Source: Acidobacteriota bacterium
GTDB lineage: Bacteria; Acidobacteriota; Blastocatellia; Pyrinomonadales; Pyrinomonadaceae
DNA: 26,690 bases
Reading direction: 5' to 3'
NCBI GenBank assembly: GCA_963169175.1
Contig: CAUJFK010000343.1
Location: 1 to 26,690, forward strand
The translations under genes and the position numbers were made by a program. Numbering within the stretch: position 1 is the first letter of the stretch; every line of letters begins with the position of its first letter. The notes under the pieces were generated by a model. That model did no database searches. It had not been told where the DNA came from and was given only the letters and a program-made list of their open reading frames with translations. This document shows positions 1 to 7,183 of this stretch, in pieces.

Positions 1-3000
1 TGCAACCGGTTGCTCTGATGCCCTGAAAAGCAACAGATCCCCGTCGAATTTCCCCGGCATATAGTTGTCCCTTGCGTCGCGTATGGCGGCGTGATTGCGC
101 ATCATATTTTGAGGCAATGCCCGCCCGGTTACCTTGTTGTATTCAATCGCAAACTGGTTTTTTCTCCACGCGATCTTCCGCCTTACTCTCTTGTTCAACT
201 TTGCCAGCTTCGAATGGATGAACCGTAAGCGCGATCGCCAATCCTCAAATTCGGCGATCTGATTGCCGATGGCTTTTACTCGAAACAGGATGGAGCTCAG
301 ACCGCCAGTGCGGTGTGCTTGATTTTCCGGGACGAAGAATGCCGGAGCCGCGGTATCGAATAGTGCAAGTGTCTCGACTACCTTGCCCATGGAAACTAGT
401 TGTCTTGCTGCTTCAAATGCAACGAGGCCACCGAACGAGGCGCCGCACAATCGATACGGCCCGGTGGGCTGGAAGGATAGAATCTCCTTGAGGTAAGCGG
501 CAGCCATCTCTTCGATTCGATCATGGGCCGTTTCGGATTTGTCCGCTACTCCGCGCGCCTGCACCCCGTAAAACGGCTGATCATTACCTAACTCATTCGC
601 AAGGTCCCTGTAGAATAAAACATTTCCTCCAGCTGCGTGTATGCAGAACAGGGGCAGGCGATTGCCCACAGTTTGAAGAGGAACGAGGTACTTCCATGAC
701 GCCAAAACCCCGCCCCGAGCCAGTTCCACCGCCAATTTTTCGACCGTTGGTGAGCCTATCAGGGCGGAGAGCGGCAATTGGACACCGAATTCATTTTCGA
801 TTTCAACAAACAGGCTTACGGAGAGCAGTGAATCTCCTCCTAACTCAAAGAAGTCATCATGAATACCAATCGGACTAACGCGAAGGAGCGATTCCCAAAT
901 ATGCACCAGCTTTAATTCAGTTTCATTCTGAGCCGCTACGCAATTTGCGGTTGCCTCTTCGTGCAAATACGAGGGTGCAGGCAGTGCCTTGCGATCGATC
1001 TTTCCGTTCGGTGTAGTTGGCAAAGCGTCGAGCTCAACAAAAGTCGAAGGGACCATATGGTCGGGCAACGTATTTTTTATATGTTCACGCAGGGCGTTCA
1101 CACGAATCGTCTTTCGACGATTTCCGACAACGTAGGCCACAAGTCTTTTTCCTCTGCCCCCGTCGTCCCTCGCGACAACAACCGCTTCTTCAACTGACGG
1201 ATCGGATAGAAGCACGGTCTCGATCTCGCCAAGCTCGATTCGAAAACCGCGGATCTTTACTTGATTGTCGATCCGGCCTATATACTCCAGCTCGAGCGAC
1301 GGTAGGTAGCGCACCAGGTCCCCGGTCTTATACACGCGCGCGTTGGTATCTGGGTCAAAGGGATTCTGCAGGAAACCGGCTGCGGTCAGGTCGGGCTGAT
1401 TCAGATATCCGCGAGCAAGACCCGCGCCGCCCAGATAAAGCTCCCCAGGAAACCCCATCGGAACTGGCTCCATATTCCGATCCAACACATACGCCTGCGT
1501 ATTGAGTATAGGCCTTCCGATCGTGGCATGGCCGTCCTTGCGGAGTGTATAGGTTGAGTACGTTGTATCCTCGGTCGGGCCATAGAGATCGAACACCTCG
1601 TGTACCGTTCCGGTTTCATATATGCGCTTTACCAGGAAAGATTTTAGGGGCTCGCCAGCCAAGTTTACTGTAGTGACAGACTGTGGTAATCCGTCCATTC
1701 TTAGCAGTTCGACCATCGCTGACGGGACAGTATTGATCAGTGTGGCCTCGTCGGAAACCTGGGAATTCGCGAAGTGAAGAATGTTTTCCACTAAGAGGAC
1801 TGTCCCGCCGCAACTCAAGGGAGCAAAGATCTCAAAAATTGATAGGTCAAAGCAAACGGAAGTCGACGCCACCGTACCCTTTAGTTTTTCGACACCGAAA
1901 ACTGAAGTTGCCCATGTCAGAAAGGCAACTGTATTTCTATGTTCGATCGCAACACCTTTCGGCCTTCCGGTTGAACCGGACGTGTAGATCACATAGGCGA
2001 GGTTGTTGGGCTTCACCGTCACTAACTCGACGGAGCGCGGTGAGTCCTCGCCAAATGAAGAGGCTTGATCCATCAATATGACCGTCGCTGCCATTCTCCC
2101 GAATTTGTCAGATGCACTTGACTGTGTCAGAAGGAAAGTCGGACATGCATCGTCGAGTATTTGGTCCAACCGCGCTTTAGGGTACGCCGGATCCAGCGGA
2201 ACGTAAGCTCCACCTGCCTTGAGAATTCCCAGAATACCGACTATCAGTTCAACTGACCTTTCGAGGCAAATCGCGACCAGAATTTCCGGTCCAACCCCTA
2301 ACCCTCTGAGACGATCAGCTACTATTTCCGCCAGCCTGTCCAATTCTCGATAGGTAAGTCGTCGATCTTCCGTTACCAAAGCCGGATCATCGGGAGTTCG
2401 TAATACCTGTGCCTCGAATAGGTGATGAATGCATAGGTCATTCGGGACTTCACGCGGGCTGTTGTGAAGATCGAAAAGTAGTTTTCGCCTCTCTTTCTCG
2501 CTCATCACGGGAAGGTACTTCAAACTACGATCAGGCTCCGCGGAAATACCGTTCAGAAAACTGGTGAGATACCCGAGCAACCGATCTATGTCGTCGAACC
2601 CGATCCTATTTCGGTCGTAGAGCAGAGAGCATTGCGACCCCTCTTCATCGATGATCAACGTGATGTCGCCACCGAGCTTTGGAAGTTTGTCGTTTCGGCC
2701 ACTCCTCAAAACAACATTTACCGGATATTCATCTAACACTAAATTGGATTCGGCCGACCGAGACAGTTGAGGATATCTCTTAGAGATATCCCGACCAAAC
2801 ACTTTGTGTTTGCGTACCGCTTGACGCTCTTTTTGCGTAGATTCGAGAAGATGGCCAAACGGTTGTTGCGTGTCGACGTCGAAACGGAAGGGAACGCGGG
2901 CCGCAAAGACATCATACAGATTTGCAAACTCGTTATGCTCGGTCACATCGAAGAACCCAACGTCAAATTGCCCCGTGTCATTCAATCGGGCAAGAAAGCC

Positions 3001-4176
3001 GCCAAACGCCCCGAGTACGTGTACGACTGCCGATTGGGAACCGCCCGATCGATCGATGAATTCACGAAAGGCGGTCGGAAGTGAAAATGAAAGCTCGTGG
3101 TAATCTGCGGCAATGTTCGAACTGCCTGTCCGCGCAAAGACCAACGTGGCCGGATTTAGGGCAGATAGTTTGCTCACCCAGTACGTTTCTGATCTACAAG
3201 TTTTGTTAATACCAGCTTCTATTCGCCGGCAATCTTCAATCCCAATGCTGCGCAACTTCGAGCCGATCTGGAGGCCAAACCCAGTCACAAGATCGGCAAC
3301 TGCAATTGGCCGCCCATCAAGGTGTAGCAGACGCCGAAGGATAATCTCCTTGTCCAAGGTTGAGATTCGCAAATAGTCCATGCCGATTTCATTAAGCGTT
3401 CCAGGCGAGGATTCCGCTTTCACATCCGGTGTATCGACCTCCGAAGCGAGTAGGACTGAATCGCCAATCGCTATCTTCGCAGTGCCCAGAGGATTTGGGT
3501 GTGGCCCAAAATCCAGAGCACGGACCAAGGCTGAGATATCCTTCGACGAGGAGTTCCACGAAATGATGCCGCCATTTGCGGTTCGATCGAATCTTGGGAA
3601 AAATGTTCGTTCGGCTAGATCCTGCGCCCATGCTTTGCAATACCCGCTTGAAAGTTCGCCAATAAGCTCATTGAATGCCACTGCGGCGGCCTGGTAGCAC
3701 TTGGTATTTAATGAATGTGCTGTTTCGTCGTCTGTGATATCGACTGCCTTTTGAATTAGTATGTCTCCAGCATCGACAATGTCGTTGGCCAAATGCCACG
3801 TAATCCCGTGCTGCCGTTCACGATTCATTAAAGCCCAAGATGTCGCGTGAGTGCCTGCATATCGCGGCAATGGCCCATCGTGGTAATTGATCGTTGCCCT
3901 ACGAGGAAGGTGAAGGATCTCCCTCCGAAGGATTCGGTCGTTAACTATGCTAAACAAGTAATCGAAAGGTTCCTGAAAGTTATCCAGAAATTCCTTTGTA
4001 GAGCTATAAACCGGGATGGCGTGGCCGCGAATCCAACTTGAAAGTTTGCTATCGGTCGAGATCACGGCGGCTAGATCATGTCCGTTCTCGATAATGATCT
4101 CGGCGCATCGAAGAGGAAGAGTTCCCATTCCAACGATCACGCATCGAAGATTACTCTGGATCGCCCTATTCGTCAT
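1..4176 (-). CDS. Single-module NRPS: formyltransferase - half condensation - adenylation - carrier - thioesterase (3' end outside window)
   Basis: Open for 1392 codons with no stop; I followed the same frame at many points from the ATG at 4176 to base 1. Domains in order: a methionyl-tRNA-formyltransferase-like catalytic domain (about 1-175; N97, H99 in NYHDGPLPRYAG, D135 in VDAGDI match the formyltransferase triad) with its C-terminal barrel (about 205-290, SSPGTLNEIG); the C-terminal half of a condensation domain (about 315-565, YW at 332-333) with no HHxxxDG motif; an adenylation domain (about 580-1065; TSGSTG at 732-737, YGPTE, YKTGDL, K1059 in NGKIDRKAL); a peptidyl carrier (Ser1116 in GGDSL); a type I thioesterase (Ser1247 in GASFG). 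Expected role: load an amino acid, N-formylate it on the carrier, release or transfer it by the thioesterase. By-eye pocket residues D-L-F-N-N-A-L-T-Y-K suggest alanine. ATG lies one base after the neuA stop without a clear Shine-Dalgarno, so translation is probably coupled. Function in the locus is inference. Confidence 0.9.
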   Translation of the reverse strand, partial: MTNRAIQSNLRCVIVGMGTLPLRCAEIIIENGHDLAAVISTDSKLSSWIRGHAIPVYSSTKEFLDNFQEPFDYLFSIVNDRILRREILHLPRRATINYHDGPLPRYAGTHATSWALMNRERQHGITWHLANDIVDAGDILIQKAVDITDDETAHSLNTKCYQAAAVAFNELIGELSSGYCKAWAQDLAERTFFPRFDRTANGGIISWNSSSKDISALVRALDFGPHPNPLGTAKIAIGDSVLLASEVDTPDVKAESSPGTLNEIGMDYLRISTLDKEIILRRLLHLDGRPIAVADLVTGFGLQIGSKLRSIGIEDCRRIEAGINKTCRSETYWVSKLSALNPATLVFARTGSSNIAADYHELSFSLPTAFREFIDRSGGSQSAVVHVLGAFGGFLARLNDTGQFDVGFFDVTEHNEFANLYDVFAARVPFRFDVDTQQPFGHLLESTQKERQAVRKHKVFGRDISKRYPQLSRSAESNLVLDEYPVNVVLRSGRNDKLPKLGGDITLIIDEEGSQCSLLYDRNRIGFDDIDRLLGYLTSFLNGISAEPDRSLKYLPVMSEKERRKLLFDLHNSPREVPNDLCIHHLFEAQVLRTPDDPALVTEDRRLTYRELDRLAEIVADRLRGLGVGPEILVAICLERSVELIVGILGILKAGGAYVPLDPAYPKARLDQILDDACPTFLLTQSSASDKFGRMAATVILMDQASSFGEDSPRSVELVTVKPNNLAYVIYTSGSTGRPKGVAIEHRNTVAFLTWATSVFGVEKLKGTVASTSVCFDLSIFEIFAPLSCGGTVLLVENILHFANSQVSDEATLINTVPSAMVELLRMDGLPQSVTTVNLAGEPLKSFLVKRIYETGTVHEVFDLYGPTEDTTYSTYTLRKDGHATIGRPILNTQAYVLDRNMEPVPMGFPGELYLGGAGLARGYLNQPDLTAAGFLQNPFDPDTNARVYKTGDLVRYLPSLELEYIGRIDNQVKIRGFRIELGEIETVLLSDPSVEEAVVVARDDGGRGKRLVAYVVGNRRKTIRVNALREHIKNTLPDHMVPSTFVELDALPTTPNGKIDRKALPAPSYLHEEATANCVAAQNETELKLVHIWESLLRVSPIGIHDDFFELGGDSLLSVSLFVEIENEFGVQLPLSALIGSPTVEKLAVELARGGVLASWKYLVPLQTVGNRLPLFCIHAAGGNVLFYRDLANELGNDQPFYGVQARGVADKSETAHDRIEEMAAAYLKEILSFQPTGPYRLCGASFGGLVAFEAARQLVSMGKVVETLALFDTAAPAFFVPENQAHRTGGLSSILFRVKAIGNQIAEFEDWRSRLRFIHSKLAKLNKRVRRKIAWRKNQFAIEYNKVTGRALPQNMMRNHAAIRDARDNYMPGKFDGDLLLFRASEQPVA

Positions 4177-4177
4177 T

Positions 4178-4888
4178 TCAATTTTCAGTCGAGCTGCTCC
4201 GCATTTCCAGCAACGAGGTCGCTGCGGCCCAATCGTCGAACGTGTCAATGTTGACGTGGTCAGTCCCCACTATCTCGTATCCTCTTGCATCACTTCCGTA
4301 GAGGTTTCCAAAACTGTGCAGGGCGCAGCATCGTGTCAGGTAAACCGAGCCGTCGCGGTGGTAGGCGGGTGGCAATTCTTGTCGTCTCGGGATGGGGAGA
4401 ATTTCGCCGGTAGAAAGTCTCATTCGATCGTCCGTTTCTCTCCAGTAGACCCATTTCGGATTATATTCGTCGGGTACGCGGCGGACAGTAAATACGGAAT
4501 CGGCGCCGGTCCTTTCAAGCAGTTCGATGCATTTGTCAATGTGGTTCGCCTTTCTAAGGGGATTTGTTGGCTGCAACAGGCACACAGCATCGAATCGATC
4601 ACCGCTCATTTCCAGTTCACGAATAGCATGAAGGACGACAGGAAACGTCGGTGTATCGTCGTTAGCCAGATCCGCGGGTCTCATGAACGGAACATCCAGC
4701 CCGAGGCTAAGCCCGACGCGGGCGATCTCTTCGTCCTCAGTGCTGAGAACTACCCGTGAAAGCCGAGTAGCCGACAACGAGCTTTCCGCTGTGTAGGCGA
4801 GCAAGGGTTTACCGCAAAGCTCCCTTATGTTCTTGCGGGGAACTCCCTTCGACGCTCCCCGAGCCGGTATAAGTCCCAATACTTTCAA
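4178..4888 (-). CDS. neuA: CMP-nonulosonate (sialic/legionaminic acid) cytidylyltransferase
   Basis: Activates a nonulosonic acid with CTP to the CMP-sugar used by glycosyltransferases in the cytoplasm. The protein opens MKVLGLIPARGASKGVPRKN, the standard CTP-binding start of the NeuA/LegF/PtmB family, followed by CLLQPTNPLR (about 103-112) and a late NIDTFDDW acidic motif. I chose the TTG at 4888 because it reproduces the family N-terminus; GTG at 4891 is just as possible. The longer ATG frame from 5011 would add about 40 unrelated residues lying inside neuC. At 236 residues it has normal length for the single-domain form. It follows the neuC stop by 13 bases and is followed after one base by the NRPS. 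Sequence alone does not tell whether the sugar is Neu5Ac, legionaminic or another isomer. Confidence 0.9.
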   Translation of the reverse strand: MKVLGLIPARGASKGVPRKNIRELCGKPLLAYTAESSLSATRLSRVVLSTEDEEIARVGLSLGLDVPFMRPADLANDDTPTFPVVLHAIRELEMSGDRFDAVCLLQPTNPLRKANHIDKCIELLERTGADSVFTVRRVPDEYNPKWVYWRETDDRMRLSTGEILPIPRRQELPPAYHRDGSVYLTRCCALHSFGNLYGSDARGYEIVGTDHVNIDTFDDWAAATSLLEMRSSSTEN

Positions 4889-4901
4889 CACAAAAAATTG
4901 A

Positions 4902-6056
4902 TCAGTACGTAAGCCGCTTGCGGATCTCAAGAGGAGCCTCCGCAAGTACCCTGGATATGCGAACTCCGGCGTTGCCGTCACCGTACAGTTTATCCACGGC
5001 GAAACGTCCATTTCTCGTTTGCTGCCTTATTGCCGCAATAATGTCTTCCTTTGTATAATCGACGTCGACTACGTTGGCGCCCCTTTCGCGGCCCACTTGC
5101 CTGGTGCCGATGTTGACAACTGGAACACCGAGAAACGAACATTCGCGAATGCCGACACTAGAGTTTCCCACAAGGCATTTGCTGCTGAACAAGAGCCGCA
5201 AAAAATCGGACGGCTCCATGTTCTTGAAGAACGAAATATTTTCGGGTCGATATTTCTCACGAAATGACCGTATGCCGTTTGATGTGCCGTCCGAGCCTGC
5301 ATCAACATTCGGCCAGAACCAAAGGGTCGGCATGTTTATCTCGTAAATGGCCTCAAGCGTTTCCATTACATGCTGTCTTGCGAGCTCATGTTCAGTAGTT
5401 ACGGGGTGTTGCATGACCACAAGATAACCGTTCTCCAACTCGTGCAAGTCACCGACGCCACCGTACCGCTCGAAAGGATTGAAGTTAAGTTTTGCGTGTC
5501 CCGTCAATCCCGCGGCAATGTCTATCGACGGGCAACCTGTAACAAATACCTTTCTAGGCTCTTCGCCCATCTTTTCAACACGCTCACCCGCGCACCTGGT
5601 TGAAACGAAATGCAAGTCTGCGAGCTTAGTTACAGCGTGACGCACTTTTTCATCGATCGAGCCGGTAACCTCACCGCCTTGAATATGTGCGACCGGAATG
5701 TTCATGTACGAGGCCGCTACGGCCGTCGCCAGCGTCTCGAACCGATCCGCGACGGTCACGACGGCATCGGGTTTTAGGTTATCGAATACCGTGGCGAGTT
5801 CAAGCATGCCCAAACCGGTCGTTTTCGCCATCGAGGCGGGGTTCTCGCCCTCGAGTACCATGTACACTCGCGCCGCGATCGGGAAGCCATCCTTCTCGAT
5901 GTAATCGACCGCGGTTCCGTACCGGTCAAGCAGAGCGGACGCCGCGACGACAAGCTGCAGTTCAAGGTCAGGATGATCCAGTATTCCCTGCAGCACCGTC
6001 TTCACACGGCTGTAGCTGGGCCTTGCAGTTATGACCACACAGATCTTACGGGGCAT
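4902..6056 (-). CDS. neuC: UDP-GlcNAc 2-epimerase (hydrolysing), NeuC/LegG type
   Basis: Predicted to convert UDP-GlcNAc, or UDP-2,4-diacetamido-trideoxyglucose in the legionaminic route, to UDP and the free 2-epimer (ManNAc or its 6-deoxy diamino analogue) that feeds NeuB. 384 residues, as usual for the family. It begins MPRKICVVITARPSYSRVK, and carries D104-R105-F-E107, HIQGGEVTGSIDE (124-136) and RHAVTKLADLHF (139-150), the hallmark block of the hydrolysing epimerases; GNSSVGIRE appears near the C-terminus as in other 2-epimerases. It sits 11 bases after neuB and just before neuA, the classic neuBCA set in the order B-C-A. No strong ribosome binding site is seen, so it is likely translated by coupling within the operon. 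Confidence 0.92.
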   Translation of the reverse strand: MPRKICVVITARPSYSRVKTVLQGILDHPDLELQLVVAASALLDRYGTAVDYIEKDGFPIAARVYMVLEGENPASMAKTTGLGMLELATVFDNLKPDAVVTVADRFETLATAVAASYMNIPVAHIQGGEVTGSIDEKVRHAVTKLADLHFVSTRCAGERVEKMGEEPRKVFVTGCPSIDIAAGLTGHAKLNFNPFERYGGVGDLHELENGYLVVMQHPVTTEHELARQHVMETLEAIYEINMPTLWFWPNVDAGSDGTSNGIRSFREKYRPENISFFKNMEPSDFLRLLFSSKCLVGNSSVGIRECSFLGVPVVNIGTRQVGRERGANVVDVDYTKEDIIAAIRQQTRNGRFAVDKLYGDGNAGVRISRVLAEAPLEIRKRLTY

Positions 6057-6067
6057 TGGATAGAAGG

Positions 6068-7162
6068 TTATGTATTTGCGGCGGCGATCTCGCTTATCTC
6101 GAGATCCGAGAGCTGCAGCAGTTCATCCGCTTTTACGTCGCGGCCTAGACGGCGACCCAGTAGTTTGGGGATATCGGAAGCCTGAAGTCCCATTCCGGGT
6201 TTTTTCAGTTTAAGGTGTTCCTCTGAGAGAACCGTACCTGCGGGCATATCGCTACCGGCGACTAAGCTCTTTGTGAAAAGAGTGCGCAATGGCTGCATCT
6301 CTTTTGCGATCTCCGTTTTTGAGACAGGCGAATCGATCATTCGTTCGATCTGTCGTACACCATCAACCAATTGCCGAAGTTCCGATGTCGTTACTGACGC
6401 GGGAACATCTGGCCCGAACATCTCACGGCTCAGAGCAACGTGAACTTCGAGCACTTCAGCTTCCAGCATAGCGGCGGCTAGGCCCGCAAAAATGGTTCCG
6501 GAATGATCTGACAAACCGACCGGTACCGAGTATCGGCCGCGAAATTCATTGAGCAGATTCAGCCCGATCTTTTCTGGTGGACACGGATAAACCGTCGTGC
6601 ACTGTAGTACGGCTAAAGGATTTCCGCTCTCCTTAACCAATGCGACCGCATCATCCAACTCCTCCCAATCGCTCATTCCGGAGGAAAGAATTATTGGAGA
6701 CATAGTCGCAGCAATGTGCTTAAGGAGCGGGCGATTGCCGATTTCGCCCGAAGCGATCTTCCAAACACTCATTCCTATGTTTTGAAGAAGATCAGCCGCC
6801 TTTACACAAAATGGGGTACTCAAAAACAAGATCCCCGAATCGTCCGCGTGTTGCTTCAATCCCCGCCACTGATCCTCGCTGAACTCCATCCGCTGCCAAT
6901 ATTCGTACCGGGATTCGTCCTGGCGGCTAAACTTTATTCGCCACGGTTCCTGCGGCGTACTTTCCTCGCTGGCAATGTGTGTTTGAAATTTGACGGCATC
7001 CGCGCCGGCACGGGCGACAGCGTCAATGAACGAGTGGGCCATGCCAAGACTGCCATCATGGCTCTGAGCGACCTCGCCTATAATTAAACATCGGCCCGGC
7101 CCGCGGCCGGCGAGAAGCCCGGACAAGCACTGGTCCCGAAAGGTATTATTCGATTCGATCAT
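6068..7162 (-). CDS. neuB: Nonulosonic acid synthase (N-acetylneuraminate/legionaminate synthase), NeuB family
   Basis: Condenses phosphoenolpyruvate with ManNAc or a 6-deoxy diamino mannose analogue to give a nine-carbon acid. The TIM-barrel domain shows IIGEVAQSHDGSLG (27-40), AVKFQTH (56-62), KIASGEIGNRPLL (135-147), and the two presumed metal-binding histidines H220 (GLSDHSG) and H241 (EVHVALSREMFGPD). A C-terminal SAF/antifreeze-like domain (about 300-360, AGTVLSEEHLKLKKPG) completes the canonical two-domain layout; 364 residues is typical. Start ATG at 7162 is 21 bases after the tyrosine-kinase stop. The VHVALSREMFGPD block looks more like legionaminate-type synthases than E. coli NeuB in my memory, but LegB/LegC/LegH partners are not in this window, so the exact product is open. 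Confidence 0.93.
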   Translation of the reverse strand: MIESNNTFRDQCLSGLLAGRGPGRCLIIGEVAQSHDGSLGMAHSFIDAVARAGADAVKFQTHIASEESTPQEPWRIKFSRQDESRYEYWQRMEFSEDQWRGLKQHADDSGILFLSTPFCVKAADLLQNIGMSVWKIASGEIGNRPLLKHIAATMSPIILSSGMSDWEELDDAVALVKESGNPLAVLQCTTVYPCPPEKIGLNLLNEFRGRYSVPVGLSDHSGTIFAGLAAAMLEAEVLEVHVALSREMFGPDVPASVTTSELRQLVDGVRQIERMIDSPVSKTEIAKEMQPLRTLFTKSLVAGSDMPAGTVLSEEHLKLKKPGMGLQASDIPKLLGRRLGRDVKADELLQLSDLEISEIAAANT

Positions 7163-7183
7163 TTGAGGATCGACAGTAACCTC

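Noticed and set aside
1..4176. Possible frameshift in the NRPS, because many short open frames appear across it on both strands
   Set aside because: Motifs checked at residues 97, 333, 725, 777, 1059, 1116 and 1247 are all in the frame of the ATG at 4176 and no stop was found; the short frames are shadows.
4016..4759. 247-residue plus-strand open frame opposite neuA
   Set aside because: It is antisense to an unambiguous neuA and the NRPS start, with no family resemblance.
4178..5011. Longer neuA from the ATG at 5011
   Set aside because: The added 41 residues lie inside neuC, do not resemble the family, and the canonical N-terminus begins at TTG 4888.
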